From NCBI GenBank assembly GCA_030430075.1, contig JAUIGN010000004.1, positions 248,001-312,000 on the forward strand: DNA of 64,000 nt, in the 5' to 3' direction. Shown here in pieces: positions 57,282 to 64,000 of this stretch. Position 1 is the stretch's first letter; each line of letters starts with the position of its first letter. The DNA comes from a bacterium (GTDB lineage: Bacteria > Planctomycetota > Planctomycetia > Pirellulales > Pirellulaceae). Made by a program: the position numbers and the translations under genes. The notes beneath the pieces are model-generated. The model ran no database searches. It was not told where the DNA came from and saw only the letters and a program-made list of their open reading frames with translations.

Positions 57282-60200
57282 ATGACCTGTAATCGCCGCC
57301 AGATCCAACGCCGGGCGCCGGTGATCGCTGCGCTGCTGCTCATCATGCCGCTCTCGGTGGTCCGGGCGGGCGAGCCGACGATCTACCTGGTCGGTACGGC
57401 GAAGGTCGATATCACTCCCGACTATCCAATTCGCTTGAACGGCTTCGGCAATCGTCGCAAGGAGTCGGAGGGCGTTTCGCAGCGGATCTACGCGCGTGCC
57501 CTGGCGATCGCTGAACCCGGCGGCAAGCCGTTGGTTTTGATTGCCATCGACAATCTGGGCGTCCGTGTGGGGATGGTCGATGAAGTCGCACGACGGCTGC
57601 AGGCGTCCAACCAGATTCCGCGGCAGAACGTGGCACTGACGTTTACTCACACCCACTGTGCGCCAAAAGTGAACGGCGCGTCGGACAACATATTCAGCAC
57701 GCCGATCCCGCCCGCGCATCAAGACCACATCGATCGATACACGGGCGAACTGACCGAACATCTCGCCAGGGTCGCCCAACAGGCCGTCAGCGATTTGCGA
57801 CCGTCGTGGATGGAATGGGCAACCGGAAAAGTACGTTTCTCCAAGAACCGGCGGACGCCCGGCGGACCGGTCGACCAAGACCTGCCGACGCTCTTCATAC
57901 GCGATGCAGAAACGGACGAGATTCGCGCGGTCTACGTCTCCTACGCCTGCCACTGTGTGACGCTTTCATTTAACCAGATCAGCGGCGATTGGGCGGGCTA
58001 CGCGGTCGAAGCCATCGAACGGAATCTCCCCGGCGCGATGGCGTTGGTTTCGATCGGGGCCGGGTCGGATCTGAACCCGATCCCCGGCGTGCAGGGTGAC
58101 AAGGTCGACGTGGCGGCCGGCCAGGGGGCCGAGATCGGGGCCGAAGTGCAGCGCCTGCTGACCCAGGAGCGCGTCGCGGTGACCGGTTCGCCGCGGGCAA
58201 CGTCGGCGCGCATCGAACTGCCCCTCAATGAACGGCCGACCCGCGAGCAGTTGGAAGCATTGGTCAAGAAGGGCCGTCATATCGGTTACAACGCCACCAC
58301 CCAACTTGCCCGGCTGGACCGGGGCGAACCGCTGTTGGCTGCCATCGACTACCCGATTCAGACCTGGTCGTTCGGCGACAGCCTGTGCATGGTCTTCCTG
58401 GCCGGCGAGGTCTGTGTCGACTACGCACTGCGATTGAAGACCGAACTTGACCATTCCCGGTTCTGGCTGAATGCTTACAGCAACGACTTTTGCTCGTACA
58501 TTCCCTCGGAGCGACTGGCGCGCGAGGGCCGCTATGGCGGAGGTTCGGAAACACCCTACTTCGCCTTGCCGACCACGATTGCGGCCGGCATGGAGCAACG
58601 GATCATCGACGAGGTGCATCGCCAGGTCCCCGACGCGTTCAACGAGCCCGAGGGGACGCAGGGGGTCGCTCCAAAGACTCCCGCCGCATCGCTCGAGTGC
58701 CTTTCGACGCACGATGAATTACGCGTTGAACTGGTGGCGGCCGAGCCGTTGATCGCTGACCCGGTGGCAATCGACTTCGGCGGCGACGGCCGATTGTGGG
58801 TCGCCGAGATGTCCGACTACGGTCGCGGCGTCTATGAATCGTTCAAGCCGCACGGGCGGATCCGCTGGTTGCGTGACCAGGATGGCGACGGGCGATTCGA
58901 ACAGGCGCGGACGTTTGTGAGCGGACTCCGGTTTCCAACCGACGTGAAGGTCTGGCGCGATGGCGTGTTGATTTGCGATGCGCCCGACATTCTGCTGGCC
59001 CGGGATCAAGATGGAGACGGAGTTGCCGAGTCGGTCGAGAAACTGCTATCGGGTTTTGAAGTGCGGAATGCCCAGGCACGTGTCAACAGTCTTCGGTGGG
59101 GACTCGACAACTGGCTGTATGGATCCTGCGGCCTGTTCGGCGGCAAGATCACCAGTTACCTGACAGGCGCCGAGGTCGACCTCACCAGTCGCGACTTTCG
59201 TTTCCACCCCGATACGGGCGCCATCGAGGCGGTTGCGGGGCGAACCCAGCAAGGACGCTGCCGAAATGATTGGGGCGATTGGTTCGGGTGTTCGAACGGG
59301 ACCCTGATTCGGCACTACCCGAACGACGCCCGCTACGCCGGACGCAATCCGTTTGCCGCTCCGGCGCCTGCCGCGGCCAGTGTCGCCGACGCCAATGCCT
59401 CCACCTTGTACCCACCTCCGGACCTGGTGCGGTTCGAGCTATCCGGAGCACCCGGGAAAGCAACCTCGGCGTGTGGGCTGGGGATTTATCGTGATTCGCT
59501 GCTCGGAGCCGCGTACCTGGGGAATGCGTTTACCTGCGAGCCGGTGCATCAACTGGTCCATCGCACGGTGTTGGAGCCCGCCGGTCTGCGGTTCGCCGGT
59601 CGCCGGGCGGAGAACGAGCAGCAGACGGAATTCCTCCGCTCGACGGACCAGTGGTTCCGCCCGGTCCAAATGCGGACCGGTCCGGACGGTGCCATCTGGG
59701 TTGTCGACATGTATCGCTATGTCATCGAACATGCTCGGTGGATTCCCCAGGCGACGTTGGCCCGGCTGAACGTCTACGCCGGCCAGGGGCGAGGGCGCAT
59801 CTACCGTATCCTGCCGAGCGAAAACCGCGACCCGCGGCAACCGGCGAACTTCGACGAACTCTCCAACCGGGAACTCGTACTTCAGCTTGATCAATCGAAT
59901 GGCATCTTGCGTGACCTGGCGCATCAAACGCTGTTGTGGCGGAACGCGGGGGACGTTGCCAAGGAATTGATCCAACTGGCAACGTCTGGCGAGCGGCCGC
60001 TATCGCGAATTCACGCCATGGCGATCCTCGACGCGCTCGGCCGACTTGAACCGGCCGTGCTGCTCGCCGCGGTCGCGTCCGAGCACCCCGAAGTGGCCCG
60101 CCACGCGATACGTCTGGCGGAGCCGAGACTCGACGATCATGGCGAACTGTTGGCGGCGGTGATTGGCCGAGCAACGGACGCTGAGGTGCGCGTGCGCCGG

Positions 60201-62411
60201 CAAGTCGCCTGGTCGCTGGGAAGTTGCGACGACCCCAGGGCGGCTGCGGCGTTGGCCGGCATTCTGGCCCAGGATGGCGGAGATGTCGATGCGCGGGCAG
60301 TCGTCATCAGTTCCCTTGCCGATCACAATGTCGCCGACGTGCTGGCCGCATTCCGCCATCTTCCCGATTCGGGACACAAGTCGCGCGAGCTACGCGAGTT
60401 GGCGGCGTTGGCCGTACGGTTGGGCGATCCCGCGGCCATTCCGGCAGTCTTGGCCGACTTTCTACCGGCGGACTCCGAAGGTCCTTCATCTCGGACGACC
60501 TTGGACGACTCGGTAAAGACCGTGATCGCGATTCTCGACGCGGCAGACGCCAGGAGCCCGGCGGGCTTGGCGGCGAATCAGAAATCATTTCCTGCCAGTA
60601 GTTGTCGCCGGGTTCAGGACATCTATCTGGCAGCTCGGCAGGTCGCGGCGCGGCCAGACGCCACGGAACCGCAATGGCGCCTCGCGCTCGACCTGCTTGG
60701 CAGGCGCCGAGGGCCCGTGACCGCGGCGCTGTTGGAGAGCGATGATCCGCAGGTGGCGGAAGCGGTTGGAGAAGCGCAGACACGGCGGCTGCTGGCTTCG
60801 CTGGTGTCAGCCAGGAGGACCGCGGATTTGCAGCAGGCGGCAGTCGAGGCCCTTACCAACACCGGTGGGGAACAAGCGGCCGAACGGTTGCTCGGCCGAT
60901 TTGGCTCGGTCGGGACCGCCACGCGCGGCATCATGTTGGACGCGCTCCTCAGCCGTCCGGCGTGGACTCGCCGGCTGCTGCAGGAATTTGCGACCGGGAC
61001 GTTGCGGACCGCCATCTTGGATGCCGGTCGCCGGCAAAGGTTGTTGACCCACGCAGACGCGAACATTCGTCAAGAGGCGGCGGTCCTGCTTCGCCCGCAA
61101 GGGACGTCGACCCGGAGCGACGTCGTCAAGTCGTTTTCCGCGGCCCTCGATCTGAGCGGAGACGTCGCTCGGGGACGTGACGTTTTCAGAAAGACGTGCT
61201 CGACATGCCATCGAGCTGAAGATCACGGACATGTGGTGGGGCCGGATCTGGCGGCCCTGACGAATGATGATCCGCAATGGTTGTTGGCAACCATCCTCGA
61301 TCCGAACCGGGAGGTGGATGCACGGTACATCGCCTGGAACGTCGTCCGGACGGATGGTCGAACGTTAAACGGGCTACTGGTGGAAGAGTCGGACACCGCG
61401 ATCCGCCTCCGCGAAGCGGGCGGAAGAGAGCATGTGATTCTGCGCCGGGAGTTGGATGAGCTGCACTCAGCCAGCGTGTCGGTGATGCCCGAGGGTTTGG
61501 AGAAAGAGATCTCTCCTCAGGCCATGGCCGATCTGTTGGCGTACGTGACCACACTGCGGGTAGCTCGCCCGCAGCTTGCCGGCAAGGCGGGTTCACCGGC
61601 ATTGCCCCGCCGGCCGCCCGAGATCGCGCCGTTTCTGCTTGACGCGACCCAGCCGCAGGCCCGTCGCGTTGAGGTGATTGATCAGCGTCCCGGAATGGGG
61701 CCGGCCATCATCGCGCTGCTGGTCGCCGATCTGCAGCGACAGGTGCCGCCGCGGGCCGATCAGCATCTTCCCTGGATCTGGCGCGTCGCCTTGGCGGTTG
61801 GCAAGCGAAACGACGGTGGCGAGATTCGCGACCTCCTCGAAGTCAGCCTGCCGCGGCCGGAACAGCCGTTGGAAGAATGGCAAGCGGTCGTGGTTGGCGG
61901 CGGAATCATCAACGGACTGACGCAGGCCGGTGACTGGCCACGAGCGCGGCTGACCGGCATCCTGTCAGGGGCACCAGAGATTGCTGCTCGTTGGCCGCGG
62001 ACGCTGGAATTGGCCGCCGCCATGGCGGACGACGAAGCCGTGCGTGATGGGACCCGTTACGATGCGCTGCGCATGATCGCGTTGGCCGGCTGGGACGCGC
62101 GTGGCCCGCAACTCGTCCAGTATCTGGCGGCCGGGGCGGCCAATCAGTTGCAAATGGGCGCCGTGAGCGGACTTTCCGATATCCGGTCTCCCGAGGTCAT
62201 TCAACCGTTGATCGATGCGCTCCCGTCGCTCACCGCGCGCAACCGCAAGATCGCGCTGGAGGCGCTCACGCGAACGGAAACACGCGCTCTGGCACTGCTG
62301 GAGGCGGTCGACGACGCCCACGTCGCGGTCGACGGCAGCGAGCTTTCGATGCTGCATGAGCATGCCTCGAAAGCAGTCCGGGCTGCCGCCTCGCGCATCC
62401 TGCCGCAATAA
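57282..62411 (+). CDS. Ceramidase-like / PVC-type cytochrome c fusion protein
   Basis: ATG 57282 is preferred because a clear leader (IAALLLIMPLSVVRAGE) follows; the frame is open to ATG 57144. The product has 1709 residues. Residues ~30-450 form a neutral/alkaline-ceramidase-like domain (KVDITPDYPIRLNGFG, TFTHTHC with H123 and H125, SYACHCVTL, SIGAGSDLNP). Residues ~490-850 are a PVC dehydrogenase-type propeller (ELVAAEPLIADPVAIDFGGD, GAIWVVDMYRYVIEH). HEAT repeats follow, then a cytochrome c domain with C1306-ST-C1309-H1310 and MPEGLEKEI. About 270 residues of further helical repeats form the tail. It lies 157 bp after the previous PVC gene and shares its second half with it. Confidence 0.85.
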   Translation: MTCNRRQIQRRAPVIAALLLIMPLSVVRAGEPTIYLVGTAKVDITPDYPIRLNGFGNRRKESEGVSQRIYARALAIAEPGGKPLVLIAIDNLGVRVGMVDEVARRLQASNQIPRQNVALTFTHTHCAPKVNGASDNIFSTPIPPAHQDHIDRYTGELTEHLARVAQQAVSDLRPSWMEWATGKVRFSKNRRTPGGPVDQDLPTLFIRDAETDEIRAVYVSYACHCVTLSFNQISGDWAGYAVEAIERNLPGAMALVSIGAGSDLNPIPGVQGDKVDVAAGQGAEIGAEVQRLLTQERVAVTGSPRATSARIELPLNERPTREQLEALVKKGRHIGYNATTQLARLDRGEPLLAAIDYPIQTWSFGDSLCMVFLAGEVCVDYALRLKTELDHSRFWLNAYSNDFCSYIPSERLAREGRYGGGSETPYFALPTTIAAGMEQRIIDEVHRQVPDAFNEPEGTQGVAPKTPAASLECLSTHDELRVELVAAEPLIADPVAIDFGGDGRLWVAEMSDYGRGVYESFKPHGRIRWLRDQDGDGRFEQARTFVSGLRFPTDVKVWRDGVLICDAPDILLARDQDGDGVAESVEKLLSGFEVRNAQARVNSLRWGLDNWLYGSCGLFGGKITSYLTGAEVDLTSRDFRFHPDTGAIEAVAGRTQQGRCRNDWGDWFGCSNGTLIRHYPNDARYAGRNPFAAPAPAAASVADANASTLYPPPDLVRFELSGAPGKATSACGLGIYRDSLLGAAYLGNAFTCEPVHQLVHRTVLEPAGLRFAGRRAENEQQTEFLRSTDQWFRPVQMRTGPDGAIWVVDMYRYVIEHARWIPQATLARLNVYAGQGRGRIYRILPSENRDPRQPANFDELSNRELVLQLDQSNGILRDLAHQTLLWRNAGDVAKELIQLATSGERPLSRIHAMAILDALGRLEPAVLLAAVASEHPEVARHAIRLAEPRLDDHGELLAAVIGRATDAEVRVRRQVAWSLGSCDDPRAAAALAGILAQDGGDVDARAVVISSLADHNVADVLAAFRHLPDSGHKSRELRELAALAVRLGDPAAIPAVLADFLPADSEGPSSRTTLDDSVKTVIAILDAADARSPAGLAANQKSFPASSCRRVQDIYLAARQVAARPDATEPQWRLALDLLGRRRGPVTAALLESDDPQVAEAVGEAQTRRLLASLVSARRTADLQQAAVEALTNTGGEQAAERLLGRFGSVGTATRGIMLDALLSRPAWTRRLLQEFATGTLRTAILDAGRRQRLLTHADANIRQEAAVLLRPQGTSTRSDVVKSFSAALDLSGDVARGRDVFRKTCSTCHRAEDHGHVVGPDLAALTNDDPQWLLATILDPNREVDARYIAWNVVRTDGRTLNGLLVEESDTAIRLREAGGREHVILRRELDELHSASVSVMPEGLEKEISPQAMADLLAYVTTLRVARPQLAGKAGSPALPRRPPEIAPFLLDATQPQARRVEVIDQRPGMGPAIIALLVADLQRQVPPRADQHLPWIWRVALAVGKRNDGGEIRDLLEVSLPRPEQPLEEWQAVVVGGGIINGLTQAGDWPRARLTGILSGAPEIAARWPRTLELAAAMADDEAVRDGTRYDALRMIALAGWDARGPQLVQYLAAGAANQLQMGAVSGLSDIRSPEVIQPLIDALPSLTARNRKIALEALTRTETRALALLEAVDDAHVAVDGSELSMLHEHASKAVRAAASRILPQ

Positions 62412-62612
62412 CCGCCGTCCTGCGCTACCGGCATGTCGTACGTAGCGACTGAGCCGAAGACCGTGGTTGTGAGGCATGATCGGCGGGCGCAGCCAGCCCT
62501 GAAATGGGGAAACACAATGTCAATCCTTGGTGTAGAATTCGGGAGAGGCAGCGTCGGGCGGAGCGGAGTCGCTCGGCCGTTCAAGAAACAGAGACTCGAA
62601 GTGAGATGATCA
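62412..62612. other. Short gap before the FmdB-like gene
   Basis: A 201-base gap between the fusion gene and the FmdB-like gene. TAGAAT at 62534 resembles a -10 but has no -35 partner. No RNA is seen. Confidence 0.4.
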
Positions 62613-62909
62613 ATGCCGACCTACGTCTATGAGGTGATCAACGAGGATGGATCCGGCGGTGAGCGATTCGAATTGGTTCAGCCCATGTCGGATGATCCGA
62701 TTACGCAGCACCCAGAGACGAGCCAGCCGGTGCGACGCGTCATTCAGCCTTTTCAGATCACGGGTGCCGCGTCGCTGATGCGGGCAGATCGGGCGCTGGC
62801 CGACGACAATAAACTGGAGAAGCTGGGCTTCACGAAATATGTGAAATCCGACGACGGCAAGTACGACCGCGTGGTCGGCAAGGGAGGACCGGAGTCGATC
62901 GGCGGATAG
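62613..62909 (+). CDS. FmdB-like small protein lacking the zinc cysteines
   Basis: The 98-residue product starts MPTYVYEVINEDGSGGERFE and continues MSDDPITQHPETSQPVRRVI, the layout of the FmdB zinc-ribbon family (MPTYxYxC..C..FE, then CPxC, then VRRLI). It contains no cysteine at all, so it cannot bind zinc through the usual CxxC pairs; the cysteine positions hold V/G and Q/E residues. The C-terminal ~50 residues are charged. Family members are often annotated as regulators, but function is unproven. Confidence 0.75.
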   Translation: MPTYVYEVINEDGSGGERFELVQPMSDDPITQHPETSQPVRRVIQPFQITGAASLMRADRALADDNKLEKLGFTKYVKSDDGKYDRVVGKGGPESIGG

Positions 62910-63075
62910 GGGCCGCTGCGACGGCGTGATGCGGGCGGCGGCAGTGCTAGCTTCGCGACTGGCCGCGGGGCAAGAATCTTGAAACGGTCGCTGATAAGAC
63001 TTAACGGTTGTGACGATTATGCCGATTGAGTAAGGGAGTCGGTTAGATCGCGCGATCCGTATGGAGTCTTTGAAC
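62910..63075. other. Gap before the right-edge gene
   Basis: A 166-base gap without recognisable gene, RNA or repeat. GGAG at 63063 is the likely ribosome site of the next gene. Confidence 0.4.
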
Positions 63076-64000
63076 ATGCGTCGAATCACGTCCCTGTGCA
63101 TCGTCGTACTGAGTCTGATAGCGGCTGCGGCCACGTTGGACGTTGTCGCAGACGCCCAAGAGCGGGCGAGTCTTTCACAATGGGTGGGAAATCTTTTGAA
63201 GTCCAGGAAGCGACCTTCCGGGACAGGTCGCGACGAGGCGGTGGAGCCTGCGTCCGGCTGGACGGCGCGTCGTCCAGAGCCGAACAGTCCTGAACAGGAA
63301 GTCGCCGGCGATGGCCCAGCCGAGGCTGCGGAGCCCGTCACGGACCTGGGCGACACGTCAACAGAGCTCGAGATTCGTTACCGCAAACCGCCCCGATTCC
63401 TCTCCAGGAAACGGACTGCCGACAAGCCGGCCGCCGATCAAGCGACCGGCATTCCATATCCGCCGTTGCCACCTGCCGTCCAACCGTCCTGGGTCCATCC
63501 GCCCGTCGCACAGATCCAGGAGTCGCTCACGGCTGCGGAGGCCCTGGCGATGACTCGGACTGCGATGCTGGCCAAGCCGCTGCCGAAGCCGCTGCCGGAC
63601 ATGCCGGAAACCGAGGCATGGCGATCTGTCTCGTTGGCCAATGCAGAGTTCAGTCTGGATCCTGCGACGCCGGGAGCCGACAGTCGGTCGCCTGCTTCCG
63701 AGGTGCAGCAAGTGATGCATGTTGGAGCGTTGCCAATCGACGCCCCGGGCTCACTGCAGGTTGATTCGCCGGCCGACGGTGAGCGTGCGGACCGTCAGGA
63801 ATCCGACCCGCGGGAAGTGGATTTTCAAGAGACTGCCACCTTAGAGACTGCTACCTTAGAGACTGCCGATCTCGTGACGGACGGTCCGGAACGAAACGGC
63901 CAGCCGGTGGCGCCTGCTGCGTCTGTCGTCGCCGGCCCCCTTGGGAACTCGGAAGCACTGCACGAGGACGGCCACCGCCATCCTGCTCGGCGTCCCAGAT
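63076..64000 (+). CDS. Secreted proline/alanine-rich hypothetical protein (3' end outside window)
   Basis: The frame stays open from the ATG at 63076 to the end of the window, so at least 308 residues are encoded. GGAG nine bases upstream supports this start; an in-frame ATG at 63061 is possible. A signal peptide (RRITSLCIVVLSLIAAAATL) is followed by disordered, Pro/Ala/Glu-rich sequence. A short ordered-looking segment is FSLDPATPGADS. A 15-bp unit is repeated near 63829. I recognise no domain. Confidence 0.6.
   Translation, partial: MRRITSLCIVVLSLIAAAATLDVVADAQERASLSQWVGNLLKSRKRPSGTGRDEAVEPASGWTARRPEPNSPEQEVAGDGPAEAAEPVTDLGDTSTELEIRYRKPPRFLSRKRTADKPAADQATGIPYPPLPPAVQPSWVHPPVAQIQESLTAAEALAMTRTAMLAKPLPKPLPDMPETEAWRSVSLANAEFSLDPATPGADSRSPASEVQQVMHVGALPIDAPGSLQVDSPADGERADRQESDPREVDFQETATLETATLETADLVTDGPERNGQPVAPAASVVAGPLGNSEALHEDGHRHPARRPR
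63829..63867 (+). repeat. 15-bp in-frame tandem repeat in the right-edge gene
   Basis: GAGACTGCCACCTTA at 63829 and GAGACTGCTACCTTA at 63844, then a partial GAGACTGCC at 63859, encode ETATL-type repeats within a low-complexity stretch. Copy change would preserve the frame. Confidence 0.75.

Overview
The window looks like a chromosomal segment of a planctomycete, most likely of the Pirellulales type. This rests on family content: two DUF1501 proteins, a DUF1598 protein, two sulfatases, PVC-type cytochrome c proteins with HEAT and beta-propeller domains, PQQ-like propellers, a DUF4175-like protein with an enormous low-complexity tail, a giant dockerin-bearing surface protein, and many Tat-type leaders. 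The DNA is GC-rich throughout and coding on both strands. I see no rRNA, intact tRNA, integrase, insertion sequence or CRISPR array.

Layout. Positions 1-11005 carry the 3' part of a giant secreted or surface protein built from about 18 'FEFD' modules, followed by GEVED, cadherin/VCBS-like and dockerin modules. After a repeat-bearing gap come an altronate dehydratase (minus), a DUF4175-like membrane protein and an M50-like membrane peptidase (plus). Then follow DUF1598, DUF1501 and an MFS transporter (minus), the latter divergent from a stand-alone winged-helix protein. A small S4 RNA-binding protein and a CpdA-like phosphodiesterase (minus) precede a plus-strand run: PHP hydrolase, PhoD-like lipoprotein, a 2015-residue protein with about 29 repeats of about 39 residues plus TPRs, an amidohydrolase, a sulfatase and a PhyH dioxygenase.

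On the minus strand at 38176-41817 a second sulfatase lies 42 bp downstream of a TIR-like/TIR/SLOG protein, the best candidate here for an unusual system: a single-gene NAD-cleaving immune protein with a built-in nucleotide-sensing domain. The rest is mostly plus strand: DUF1501, a Tat-exported TIM-barrel hydrolase, a convergent PQQ-propeller protein, a repeat-rich non-coding stretch (47160-48234), a Tat-exported ceramidase-like protein, and a closely spaced run of PQQ-propeller protein, lactonase, PVC cytochrome and a 1709-residue ceramidase/PVC-cytochrome fusion. A cysteine-free FmdB-like protein and the 5' part of a secreted proline-rich protein close the window.

Taken together, most genes encode exported enzymes for breakdown of complex organic matter (sulfated glycans, sugar acids, lipids, phosphoesters) with electron transfer at the periplasm or outer surface, typical of heterotrophic planctomycetes. 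Intergenic DNA holds at least three dispersed repeat families: a 22-24 bp unit with core GTTCGGCGCGGGT, a GTAGGTCA-type hairpin, and GGACAGGCAT/GTTGGCTGT repeats.
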